Of a DNA stretch of 64,000 bases, positions 7,330 through 14,720 are shown piece by piece; within the stretch, counting starts at the first letter, position 1; the number at the start of each line of letters is the position of its first letter. This DNA is from Microbispora hainanensis (GTDB lineage: Bacteria > Actinomycetota > Actinomycetes > Streptosporangiales > Streptosporangiaceae), in contig NZ_CP108086.1 of the NCBI RefSeq assembly GCF_036186745.1, forward strand, positions 2,914,001-2,978,000, read 5' to 3'. The position numbers and the translations under genes are program-made. The notes beneath the pieces were generated by a model. That model was not told the DNA's origin and searched no databases. It saw only the letters and a list, made by a program, of their open reading frames with translations.

Positions 7330-8577
7330 GTGCTCGTACCTCTCCGGAGGAGTGTCACCGGCACCTGCGGGAGCAAGGCCGGCGCGCTCGGCGCGTTGCT
7401 CCGCGCGGGTCTGCCGGTGCCCGACGGCTTCGTCGTTCCGTTCGCCGCCTATCTCGACGCGGTCCGCGATCTGGACCTTGGACGGTTGACCGGCGAACCG
7501 GACGACGCGGCACGGCGGGTGATCGAGGCAGGGCCGGCGCCCTTGATCGACGCACTGGCACGCGCACTCGGCCGGCTCGGCGATCCGCCCGTGGCGGTGA
7601 GATCGTCGGCGGCGAAGGAGGACACCGCTCAGGCGTCGGCGGCGGGTCAGCACGACAGCTTCCTGGCCGTGCACGGTGCCGACGAGGTCGCCAGGGCCGT
7701 ACGCGCCTGCTGGGCCTCGCTGTTCTCCCCACGGGCCATCGCCTATCGGGCCGCCTCGGGCCATGAGCCTTCCGGTGATCTCCTGATGGCCGTCATCGTC
7801 CAACGCCACGTGGACGCCGAGATATCCGGGGTCATGTTCACACCGGCGCACCCGGGCGAGGCGACCCGGATCGAGGCGTCGTGGGGGCTCGGCCCCAGCA
7901 TCGTCGAGGGCAGGGTCACCCCTGACGCCTACCGCGTCGCCGGGGACGGGTCGGTCACCCGCACCGTCGCGGACAAGCGGCAGCGCCTCGACCGGCGCCT
8001 CGACCGGCGCCTCGATCGGCGCGGCACGCGGCTCGTCGTCCGCGACGTGCCCGCCGCCGCCCGGACCCGTCCGGTCATCGACGACACGACCGCCAGGCGG
8101 CTCGCCGAGCTGGGGAAACGGGTTTCCGACGCACTCGGCGGACCTCAGGACGTCGAGTGGGCGATCGAGGATGGCCGCACGTGGATCCTGCAGGCCCGGC
8201 CGATCACCGCCGCGCCCCCTCCTCCGATCCTTCCGTACGGCGCCCCGGGCGAGGCCACGCTCACCGGAGTGCCGGGCAGCCACGGGACCGTGACCGGCGC
8301 CGCGAGGATCGTGCGTGGTTACGGCGACTTCGCGCGCGTGCGTCCGGGCGACATCCTCGTCTGCCCCTTCACCGACCCCGCGTGGACGCCGCTGCTCCGC
8401 ATCGCCGGGGGCGTGGTCACCGAGACCGGAGGCGTGCTCTCCCACGCCGCGATCGTCGCTCGCGAGCACGGCATCCCCGCCGTCCTCGGCGTTCCGGACG
8501 CGACGAGCAGGCTCCGCGACGACACCGTGATCACCGTTGACGGCACCACCGGCACCGTCACGACGGCGGACGCGTGA
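7330..8577 (+). CDS. PEP/pyruvate-binding and swivelling-His two-domain protein (415 aa)
   Basis: Built from the first two modules of PEP synthase-type enzymes. Residues 1-300 are the ATP-grasp nucleotide domain (GSKAGALGALLRAGLPVPDG, VAVRSSAAKED, GVMFTPAHPG, QDVEWAIEDGR). Residues 320-415 are the mobile phosphohistidine domain with GGVLSHAAIVARE and His372. The C-terminal PEP/pyruvate barrel of PpsA and the antibiotic domain of rifampin phosphotransferase are both absent, so it needs a partner or has another acceptor. Three tandem 12-base units at 7984-8019 encode RLDR repeats. Start GTG follows AAGGGTGG. Regulated by the divergent pair. Confidence 0.75.
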   Translation: MLVPLRRSVTGTCGSKAGALGALLRAGLPVPDGFVVPFAAYLDAVRDLDLGRLTGEPDDAARRVIEAGPAPLIDALARALGRLGDPPVAVRSSAAKEDTAQASAAGQHDSFLAVHGADEVARAVRACWASLFSPRAIAYRAASGHEPSGDLLMAVIVQRHVDAEISGVMFTPAHPGEATRIEASWGLGPSIVEGRVTPDAYRVAGDGSVTRTVADKRQRLDRRLDRRLDRRGTRLVVRDVPAAARTRPVIDDTTARRLAELGKRVSDALGGPQDVEWAIEDGRTWILQARPITAAPPPPILPYGAPGEATLTGVPGSHGTVTGAARIVRGYGDFARVRPGDILVCPFTDPAWTPLLRIAGGVVTETGGVLSHAAIVAREHGIPAVLGVPDATSRLRDDTVITVDGTTGTVTTADA

Positions 8578-8581
8578 ATGT

Positions 8582-8953
8582 CTAGCGCTGCTTGAGGCGG
8601 AGCGCTTCCTTGCGGACCTCGGCCTGGATGGCCCGCTCGCGCTCCAGCCACGGCGGGTTCTCCTCTTTCAGCGCCTCGATCTCGGCCGTGGTGAGCGGGC
8701 CGGTGATGCCCCCGCGGATCAGGCCGGAGATGGAGATCCTCAGCTTCGAGGCGATGACCTGCTTGGGGTGCGGGCCGTTGCGGCGCAGGTCGACGAGCCA
8801 GGCGGGCGGCTTGGCCTGCAGCTCGTTCAGCTCGTCGCGGGAGACGACACCCTCCTGGAACTCGGCGGGAGTGGCCGAGAGGAGCACACCCAGCTTCTTG
8901 GCCGCCGTGGCGGGCTTCATCGTCTGGATGGTCTTCGGCTTGGACGAGCTCAT
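8582..8953 (-). CDS. DUF5997 family protein (123 aa)
   Basis: Small conserved actinobacterial protein. It starts MSSSKPKTIQTMKPATAAKK and contains QEGVVSRDELNELQ and the helical Trp-containing end NPPWLERERAIQAEVRKEAL. Start taken at ATG 8953; a TTG nine bases upstream is possible. A TACGCT -10-like box 11 bases before the ATG suggests a leaderless message. The function is unknown. It is divergent from a LysR substrate-domain protein, an arrangement I recall as common in actinobacteria. Confidence 0.8.
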   Translation of the reverse strand: MSSSKPKTIQTMKPATAAKKLGVLLSATPAEFQEGVVSRDELNELQAKPPAWLVDLRRNGPHPKQVIASKLRISISGLIRGGITGPLTTAEIEALKEENPPWLERERAIQAEVRKEALRLKQR

Positions 8954-9009
8954 AAACGTCAAGCGTAGTCAGTCGGAGCGGGTTCCCATGCCATCGGTAG
9001 CCTGAGGAA

Positions 9010-9744
9010 GTGACTGATGGAGAGACCGGCAGGGTGTTCCGGCTGGCGTACGTGCCCGGGGTGACGCCCGCGAAATGGGTCAAGATCTGGGCCGAGAGGA
9101 TCCCCGACGTGCCGGTCACCCTGGTCGCGGTTCCCGCCGCCGAGGTGGTGGGGCTCCTGCGTGACGGCGGCGCCGACGCCGCGTTCGCCCGGCTGCCGAT
9201 CGACCGCGACGGGCTCAGTGTCATTCCTCTCTATGTGGAGACCACGGTGGTCGTGGTGCCCAAGGACCACGCGGTGGCCGCCGCCGACGAGGTGACCATC
9301 GCCGACCTCGCCGACGACGAGGTGTTCCATCCGCTGGACGACACCATCGAGTGGGCGGTCCGGCCCGGGCAGCCCGCGTTCACCCGTCCGGACACGACGG
9401 CCGACGCGGTCAAGCTGGTCGCGTCCGGCACCGGTCTGCTCGTGGTCCCGCAGTCGCTGGCCCGCCTCCATCACCGCAGGGATCTCACCTATCGGCCCGT
9501 GCTCGACGCGCCGCAGTCGCAGGTCGCGCTGACCTGGCCCGCGGACGCGACCACCGACCTGGTGGAGGACTTCATCGGCATCGTCCGCGGCCGTACGGTG
9601 AACAGCTCGCGGGGCCGCGCCCCCGCCGCCGCTCCCGCGGAGAAACCGGCACGGCGGCAGGCCCAGAAGCCCGCGCAGAACGGCTCCTCCGGCCGCCGGG
9701 GCGCGCCGGCCGGGCGTAAGAGGAGGGGCCACCGGCCGCGGTGA
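9010..9744 (+). CDS. LysR substrate-binding domain protein without DNA-binding domain (244 aa)
   Basis: A LysR-type effector domain (FRLAYVPGVTPAKWVKIWAE, a central DAAFARLPIDRDGLSVIPLY, the PLYVETTVVVVPKDH strand and SGTGLLVVPQSLARL) but no helix-turn-helix in front. From about residue 200 the tail is Ala/Pro/Lys/Arg-rich and basic, which could bind nucleic acid. Start GTG 9010; there is no room upstream for an HTH. Divergent from DUF5997; they likely work together, perhaps as sensor and partner. Confidence 0.78.
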   Translation: MTDGETGRVFRLAYVPGVTPAKWVKIWAERIPDVPVTLVAVPAAEVVGLLRDGGADAAFARLPIDRDGLSVIPLYVETTVVVVPKDHAVAAADEVTIADLADDEVFHPLDDTIEWAVRPGQPAFTRPDTTADAVKLVASGTGLLVVPQSLARLHHRRDLTYRPVLDAPQSQVALTWPADATTDLVEDFIGIVRGRTVNSSRGRAPAAAPAEKPARRQAQKPAQNGSSGRRGAPAGRKRRGHRPR

Positions 9745-9777
9745 CCTCCGGCCCCCGGCTCGTACGCGCAGCAGCGG

Positions 9778-10536
9778 TCAGTCCATGCCGCGCCGTCCGG
9801 GGGTCCAGAACGGTTTCACGACGACGGCCCTGCGCGGCCAGCCGCGTTCGCGGATGAGATGGAGCCGTACGGCCTGGCAACTGCGGGCCTCTCCGGCGAG
9901 GTACGCGACGCCCGGCGCGTCGGGAAGCTCCAGGGAGCGGACCATGTCGACCAGATGGGCAGGGTCGACCAGATGGGTAGGGTCGACGAGATGGCCAGGG
10001 TCGACCAGATGAGCGGGGTCGACGCGATCGGCCGGGCGGCAGCTCCATGTCAGGCGATCCGCATGGTTCAGCGGGAGATGGTCGCCGGGGCCCTCGACCG
10101 AGATCGCGCCGTGCACGATCGCGGACGGCGGCAGCGCCCGCAGCATGGCTCCGAAGGCCACGGTCGCGGTCTCGTCGCCGGCGAACAGGTGATAGCCCGC
10201 GTCCTCGCGGAGGACGAGCCGGCCGTCCGGCGAGGTGAGGGCCACCGGGTCGCCGACGCGTACCCGCCGCGACCACTGCGCTCCGGGCCCGGCGGACGGG
10301 TGGTCGAGTATGCACAGGTCGAGGCGGCCGGCGGCGGAGTAGTCCCAGATCGAGTAGGTGCGGAGCAACCCGCGCAGCCACGAGCGGGGCGAGCGGAGGT
10401 CGCCGACCCGCAGACGGATGTGCGTCCCCGGCGTCCAGGGCAGGTCGCGCAGGCCGGGGCCGGTGATCCGGATGCGGCGCATGCGCGCGGTGATCTGCTC
10501 GATCTCGGCGACCGTTCCGTGCAGGAACACGCTCAT
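9778..10536 (-). CDS. Siderophore-interacting protein, FAD/NAD(P)H ferric reductase (252 aa)
   Basis: SIP family: reduces ferric siderophore so that iron is released in the cytoplasm. The FAD domain has PGTHIRLRVGDLRSPRSWLR and LRTYSIWDYS. The second domain has YHLFAGDETATVAFGAML and ends with GVAYLAGEARSCQAVRLHLI plus the WxPG-like KPFWTPGRRG. Between the domains is a tandem six-residue repeat of the type VDPAHL, encoded by 18-base repeats. The ATG at 10536 overlaps the stop of the small upstream gene (ATGA). Confidence 0.85.
   Translation of the reverse strand: MSVFLHGTVAEIEQITARMRRIRITGPGLRDLPWTPGTHIRLRVGDLRSPRSWLRGLLRTYSIWDYSAAGRLDLCILDHPSAGPGAQWSRRVRVGDPVALTSPDGRLVLREDAGYHLFAGDETATVAFGAMLRALPPSAIVHGAISVEGPGDHLPLNHADRLTWSCRPADRVDPAHLVDPGHLVDPTHLVDPAHLVDMVRSLELPDAPGVAYLAGEARSCQAVRLHLIRERGWPRRAVVVKPFWTPGRRGMD
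9946..10032 (-). repeat. In-frame 18-base tandem repeat inside the SIP gene
   Basis: Four clear copies of GTCGACCAGATGGGCAGG-type units (9946, 9964, 9982, 10000) and a partial fifth. The period is a multiple of three, so copy-number change keeps the frame; protein copies read DPAHLV, DPGHLV, DPTHLV, DPAHLV. It lies in the link between the two enzyme domains. Confidence 0.9.
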
Positions 10537-10751
10537 GGCGCCGCCTCCCAGCGCTCGCCCATGGGCAGGTCGACTACGGCCGGCGCGGGCCCGGCCAGGG
10601 CGATCGCGTCCGAGGCGGTGCCCGTGGTGCGGAACAGCGCGGAGAGCGGATCGTGCCCGTGGGCGTCGTGCACCGGCACCAGCACCTTCGCGCCGAGCGT
10701 GGAGGCCCCGGCCACGGCCTGGGCGGGGCCGGCGATTGCATGCTTGAGCAT
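10533..10751 (-). CDS. Small hypothetical protein coupled to SIP (72 aa)
   Basis: ATG at 10751 lies inside the palindrome 10738-10753, and the stop overlaps the SIP start, so the two are translationally coupled. The sequence has HAIAGPAQAVAGASTLGAKV and a His-rich HDAHGHDPL. The family is not recognised. It could be a metal-handling partner of the ferric reductase, but that is only suggested by context. No signal peptide. Confidence 0.5.
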   Translation of the reverse strand: MLKHAIAGPAQAVAGASTLGAKVLVPVHDAHGHDPLSALFRTTGTASDAIALAGPAPAVVDLPMGERWEAAP

Positions 10752-10753
10752 GC
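10738..10753. promoter_or_regulatory. Palindrome GCATGC-TTGA-GCATGC in merR/SIP divergent region
   Basis: Six-base perfect arms around TTGA, 27 bases before the MerR ATG and across the start codon of the 72-residue protein. It could be the MerR site or a translational hairpin. MerR operators normally sit between -35 and -10 boxes; AATGTGCACAT just downstream is another symmetric candidate. Confidence 0.45.
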
Positions 10754-10779
10754 GGCCAACGGTGCCGGTTAATGTGCAC

Positions 10780-11178
10780 ATGAAGTCAAGCGACGAGCTG
10801 ACCATCGGCGAGCTGGCGGACCGGTTCGGTCTGGCCACGCACGTGCTGCGCCACTGGGAGAGCATGGGGCTGATCGAACCCGCGCGGCGGGCGGGTGGTC
10901 GGCGCCGCTACGGACAGGACGCGCTGGTGCGCGTGGCGCTGATCCTGATGGGCAAGGAGGCCGGGCTCGGGTTGCGCGACCTGAGCGCCGTGCTGTCCGC
11001 CCCCGACCCGATGGACCACCGCGACCTGTTGCGCCGCCACGCCGCCGCGCTGGAGCAGCGCATCGAGCAGGCACGGGCGGCCAAAGACCTGATCGAGCAC
11101 GCCCTCGACTGCCCGCACAGGTTCGCGGAGTGCGCGCACGCCCGCGAGCAGATCGCGGCGCGTATCCCACCCGGCTGA
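10780..11178 (+). CDS. MerR-family regulator (132 aa)
   Basis: N-terminal MerR winged helix: LTIGELADRFGLATHVLRHW, ESMGLIEPARRAGGRRRYG. The dimerisation helix (LEQRIEQARAAKDLIEHALD) is followed by a short tail with two cysteines (DCPHRF and AECAH), a possible metal or redox site. ATG 10780 is chosen because the HTH begins right after it. Divergent from the small protein/SIP operon, which it probably controls. The ligand is unknown. Confidence 0.85.
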   Translation: MKSSDELTIGELADRFGLATHVLRHWESMGLIEPARRAGGRRRYGQDALVRVALILMGKEAGLGLRDLSAVLSAPDPMDHRDLLRRHAAALEQRIEQARAAKDLIEHALDCPHRFAECAHAREQIAARIPPG

Positions 11179-11222
11179 ACCGGATGTGCCGGGGTGATGC
11201 TCCGGCGTGCGAGACTCCCGGG

Positions 11223-12569
11223 GTGAGAACGGCGAGCCGGGCATTGGCCGTGCTGATGGTGGTCGTCGCCGGTTGCGCGACGAATCCGGGTTCGACCCCC
11301 GCCGACCACGCATCCGCCCCCGGCGGGCGTACGTCCTCACCGGGCGGCGCCGCCGGTGCGAAGCCGATGGCGATGATCTCGCCGCGCCCGGCCGGTGGTG
11401 CGGGGCTTCGGCCGTTGCCGGCCCGGCCGGCGAGGTGCGCGCTGCCGCCGGAGGACCGCGACGACCTGCGGGCGTCCGACGTCCCGACGGCATGGCGCAC
11501 GCTCTGGATCGACCGTGCGCGCGGGGCCGTCGACCTGCTCGCCGTCGCCGCCGACGGCACGCTCTGGGCCACCTTCCGTACGGAGAAGCAGCGCGGAAGC
11601 GCCCTGGAAATCAGGGACGACGGGGTGCGCCGCTGGGACGGCGAGGCATGGCGGACGTTCGAGATCCCTCCCCTTCCCGATCGCGGCCCGCAGCCGGTCG
11701 TCGCGCTCGCCGCCACCTCGGCCGGCCAGGCCTGGGTGTTCGGCAACTCCAATGACCGGAAGGGAGGGGACACGACGGGGTTCGTCGGCACCTACGAGGG
11801 GGGCCGGTGGCGCTCGGAGACACTGGCCAAGCCCGCGGCCGACGCGATCGGGTGGGGTTACACCGCCACCCAGCCGGTCGGAGCGGACCGCATGTGGACC
11901 GTGAACGGGCGGGTGGGGCTGCTGTGGACGGGGCGGGAATGGCAGCGCTATCCCCTGCCCGTCGAGGCAGGGGCGCTCAGCGCGTACGACGACCAGGTCT
12001 GGGCCGTGACCGGCGCGTACGGCAGGCGGCCGGCGGCGATGCGCTGGGAGCAGGGAGCCTGGCGCCTGATCGGGGTGCCCGTCCTGGAGACGCCGGACCA
12101 CGACGTGGCGGGCAGCGCGCTCCGGGACGTCGGCGTGATCGGTCCCGACGACGTGTGGGCCGTGGGCGGGGTCACGTGGCTGATGGAGCACGAGTACGAC
12201 GACGAGAACGAGCCGCTGGAACGGGGACGCCCGGTGGCCCTGCACTGGAACGGGAGGTCGTGGACCTGCCACTGGGGCCCGCCGGGGTCGAGCCGGGAGC
12301 GTTCCGCCGGGAGGATAACGACGTTCGGCCAGGCGGAGCCCGACGGCAGGGGCGGCCTGTGGGTGGTCGGCCGCGGCGACCTGCTGTGGCATCTGTCCGA
12401 GGGGCGCTGGACCCGCCACCGCATCCCCGCGCCGGCGGGCTATGTGGCCCGGGTAAGCGCTCTGGCCCTGCGCCCCGGCACGGGCCAGGTCTACGCGGCG
12501 GGCTCGGTGACCTCGAAGAAGGAGAGCCCCTTCGCCGTCTCCCACGCCGCCGTCTGGCGTGCGGGGTAG
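11223..12569 (+). CDS. Secreted lipoprotein with beta-propeller repeats (448 aa)
   Basis: GTG start gives a short signal peptide ending in a lipobox (MVVVAGC), so it is anchored outside the membrane. After a Ser/Pro/Gly-rich spacer come repeated blades with W and G signatures: DGTLWATFRTE, SAGQAWVFGNSND, DDQVWAVTGAYGR, PDDVWAVGGVTW, GRGGLWVVGRGDLLWH. Such repeats form propellers; the role is unknown. It resembles the protein at 25294-26385 in repeat type and in closing with a VWRAG/FWRTN ending. Followed by a strong terminator. Confidence 0.75.
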   Translation: MRTASRALAVLMVVVAGCATNPGSTPADHASAPGGRTSSPGGAAGAKPMAMISPRPAGGAGLRPLPARPARCALPPEDRDDLRASDVPTAWRTLWIDRARGAVDLLAVAADGTLWATFRTEKQRGSALEIRDDGVRRWDGEAWRTFEIPPLPDRGPQPVVALAATSAGQAWVFGNSNDRKGGDTTGFVGTYEGGRWRSETLAKPAADAIGWGYTATQPVGADRMWTVNGRVGLLWTGREWQRYPLPVEAGALSAYDDQVWAVTGAYGRRPAAMRWEQGAWRLIGVPVLETPDHDVAGSALRDVGVIGPDDVWAVGGVTWLMEHEYDDENEPLERGRPVALHWNGRSWTCHWGPPGSSRERSAGRITTFGQAEPDGRGGLWVVGRGDLLWHLSEGRWTRHRIPAPAGYVARVSALALRPGTGQVYAAGSVTSKKESPFAVSHAAVWRAG

Positions 12570-12583
12570 GCGACCCCGCAGGC

Positions 12584-12616
12584 CCGGGGGTGGGCCCGAT
12601 CGGGCGCCACCCCCGG
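12584..12616. terminator. Bidirectional terminator hairpin
   Basis: Perfect 10-bp stem, CCGGGGGTGG (12584-12593) and CCACCCCCGG (12607-12616), with a 13-base loop, between two convergent genes. Confidence 0.8.
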
Positions 12617-12628
12617 TGATCCTCGCGA

Positions 12629-13999
12629 TCAGACGATGGTGCAGGGGTTTCCGTTGAGGGCGAACGCCGTGGGCTTGCCGGCGTTGCCGGTGTGGGTGGC
12701 CTGGAAGCCGATCTCAGTGGTGGAGCCGGGCGCGATCGTGCCGTTGTAGCTCATGTTCCGCGCCGTGACCTGTCCGCTGCTGGGCGAGTAGGTGGCGTTC
12801 CATCCGTTGGTGATGGTCTGCCCGCTGGGCAGGGTGAAGGTCAGCGACCAGCCGTTGACGGTGGAGGAGCCGGTGTTGGTGATGGCGATCTGCTCGGTCA
12901 GGCCCTCGTTCCAGGCGTTGACGGTCGCGCTGACCCGGCAGGCGCCCGAACCGCCGCTGGGCGACGCGGACGGAGAAGCCGACGGGGACGCCGACGGAGA
13001 CGCCGACGGAGACGCGGACGGGGACGAGGAGGGCGAAGCCGAGGGGGACGGCGACGGAGACGTCGTCCCGGACTGGAACTGGGTGAAGAACTTCCACACC
13101 TCAGCCGACGTCCAGGTCCTGGCGCCGCTCGTGGAGGTGGACCCGTCGTTGGGGGAGGGCGTGTGGTCGCCGTCGAACGCCGCCCATACGACCGGATAGC
13201 CGGCCCGGCATCCCGAGTAGTTGGTGATGATGTGCGTCAGGCTGCCCTGCGAGGGCTCCCGGGGGTTCGTGGGGGTGCAGCCGTTGTTCGAGACGAACCT
13301 GTCGCGCAGCTGCCGGCCCAGGGAGATGTTGAGGACCGAGTCGTGGGTGCCGTGGATGCCCATGTACGCGACCGGCTGGGTGCCGCCGTTGCACCCGCTG
13401 AGCTGCGCGCCGGAGTAGACCGCGACCGCGCGGAAGACCGTCGGCCGGGCGCACGCGACCGCGAAGCTCATCGAGCCGCCGTAGCTCCACCCCATGGCGA
13501 AGCGCTGCGTCGTGTCGACGCAGAGGTCGTTCTCGACGAGCCGCAGCACGTCGTCGGTGAACGTCAGGTCTTCGTTGTTGCTGTTGGCCCAGCCGTTGTT
13601 GATGCCCTGGGGTGCGATGAAGATCGTGCTGTTGTTCGAGAGCTGCTTGAGCCCGTAGTAGGCCCAGACGGATCCGTCCGATCCGCCCGAGTCGACGATC
13701 TGCGCCGTGCCGTTCAGCCAGTGGTACGCGAAGATCAGCCGGTAGGGGTGGTTGTTGTCGTAGTTGTCGGGAATCCGCAGGATCCAACTGCGGCTCTTGC
13801 CGCTGGTCGTGATCGTCTGCGAACCGCTTCTCAGCGTCGGGGTCTTCCCGCAGCCGGAGGTCGCCGCAGCGACGGCGGCGCTCGCCGAGGACGGCGTGGC
13901 CGCACCGAGGCTGTCGCTCAGCGCCATGCGTCCCGAGGCCAGGACGAGAAGCGCGGCGGCCGCGACAGCGGTGAAGATGGATCTCTGTCTCAACTTCAC
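12629..13999 (-). CDS. Secreted CE1-type esterase (feruloyl/acetylxylan esterase, LpqC-like) with CBM2 (456 aa)
   Basis: Signal peptide 1-45, then an alpha/beta-hydrolase esterase of the PHB depolymerase/feruloyl esterase kind: SWILRIPDNYDNNHPYRLIF, the nucleophile motif GWSYGGS, an acidic residue in HGTHDSVL and a His in FDGDHTPSP. A Ser/Pro linker (about 335-365) leads to a C-terminal cellulose-binding module CBM2 (ACRVSATVNAWNEG, WNATYS, GNPCTIV). It would trim ester side groups from plant xylan while held on cellulose. Its long upstream region carries LacI-type operator candidates. Confidence 0.88.
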   Translation of the reverse strand: MKLRQRSIFTAVAAAALLVLASGRMALSDSLGAATPSSASAAVAAATSGCGKTPTLRSGSQTITTSGKSRSWILRIPDNYDNNHPYRLIFAYHWLNGTAQIVDSGGSDGSVWAYYGLKQLSNNSTIFIAPQGINNGWANSNNEDLTFTDDVLRLVENDLCVDTTQRFAMGWSYGGSMSFAVACARPTVFRAVAVYSGAQLSGCNGGTQPVAYMGIHGTHDSVLNISLGRQLRDRFVSNNGCTPTNPREPSQGSLTHIITNYSGCRAGYPVVWAAFDGDHTPSPNDGSTSTSGARTWTSAEVWKFFTQFQSGTTSPSPSPSASPSSSPSASPSASPSASPSASPSASPSGGSGACRVSATVNAWNEGLTEQIAITNTGSSTVNGWSLTFTLPSGQTITNGWNATYSPSSGQVTARNMSYNGTIAPGSTTEIGFQATHTGNAGKPTAFALNGNPCTIV

Positions 14000-14332
14000 G
14001 CAACTCCCTTTATCGTTCGAAAGCCGACGTACGTCGATGGGGAAGCAATCGGGTTTGCCGGTGAGCCCCGGCGAGCGGTCTTGCGGAACGGATTCGAACG
14101 CTGCGTGAGCCCACCGTCAGTCGACCCCGGAGGAGCGCGGCGACCGGTCGTCGGCAGCGCGCGCGTTCGCCCTTCTCCGTTGCGGAAAGGCATGGCGAAC
14201 TCTGGTTTCCGTTATCGCGAATATCCTGCTGCCGCCTTCTGAAGGAATGCGGCTTATGGCCTGGCGGGTGCCAGATAAAGGCGGATCATGCCGGGATTCG
14301 ACGATCCGATCGGCTGGCGTCAGGACAATTCG

Positions 14333-14346
14333 TGTTAGCGATAACA
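14333..14346. promoter_or_regulatory. LacI-type operator candidate TGTTAGCGATAACA
   Basis: Five-base arms TGTTA/TAACA around a GCGA core, the form of LacI-family sites with central CG. About 330 bases before the esterase start. A weaker relative (TTATCGCGAATA) lies at 14212-14223. The regulator may be the adjacent LacI or one encoded elsewhere; the adjacent LacI's own promoter has a different site, TGCTAA-TTAGCA. Confidence 0.5.
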
Positions 14347-14520
14347 GAGACGGATGGGCGAGTACTCCTTCCTGCCGGGCGACTGCAAGTGGTGGTGAAG
14401 CGGAGCAAATATGAAGTCGCACGGCATGTCAAGGCACTTGTCGGGCCGCCGGGAATCTCTCGCGGGCGGGCGTCCGTGTCGTGAGTTTTCACCAGGGAGA
14501 AAGCGAAGGCCGCCGGTGAC

Positions 14521-14549
14521 GCCGCGATGAAAATTTCATCGTCCGCGGC
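14521..14549. promoter_or_regulatory. 29-base palindrome around GATGAAAATTTCATC
   Basis: Core GATGAAA-A-TTTCATC (14526-14540) is perfect, and flanks GCCGCG and CGCGGC extend the pairing with a two-base bulge. It is 180 bases downstream of the lacI stop. It could be a protein site or a hairpin ending the lacI message; no T-run follows. Confidence 0.45.
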
Positions 14550-14720
14550 ATTGTGTTTGCGGCGGAGAGCCCGCCCTTTTTCGCCGCCGGTCGCCGGGCC
14601 GGCCGCTCTCGGCCGGGACGACCGCGACGTCGGCCGCCGAACCGGCCCCGCCGGTCGCCGGGCAGCTCGGGGCCTGAGCGCCGCTCATGTGGCCGGAGCG
14701 CTCGGACGCCCGAGTGCCGT

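Larger units (their letters stand above)
14000..14720. other. 720-base non-coding region upstream of the esterase
   Basis: No gene with coding character in any frame; GC is lower than in the genes around it. It is upstream of the esterase and downstream of lacI, both on the minus strand. It holds two palindromic sites, listed separately, and AT-rich pieces (GGAGCAAATATGAAG near 14402) that could be promoter or leader. Confidence 0.6.

Noticed and set aside
12960-13060. Repeat array in GACGCCGACGGA units
   Set aside because: This is the Ser-Pro-Ala linker of the CBM2 esterase, a normal low-complexity link and not a separate element.
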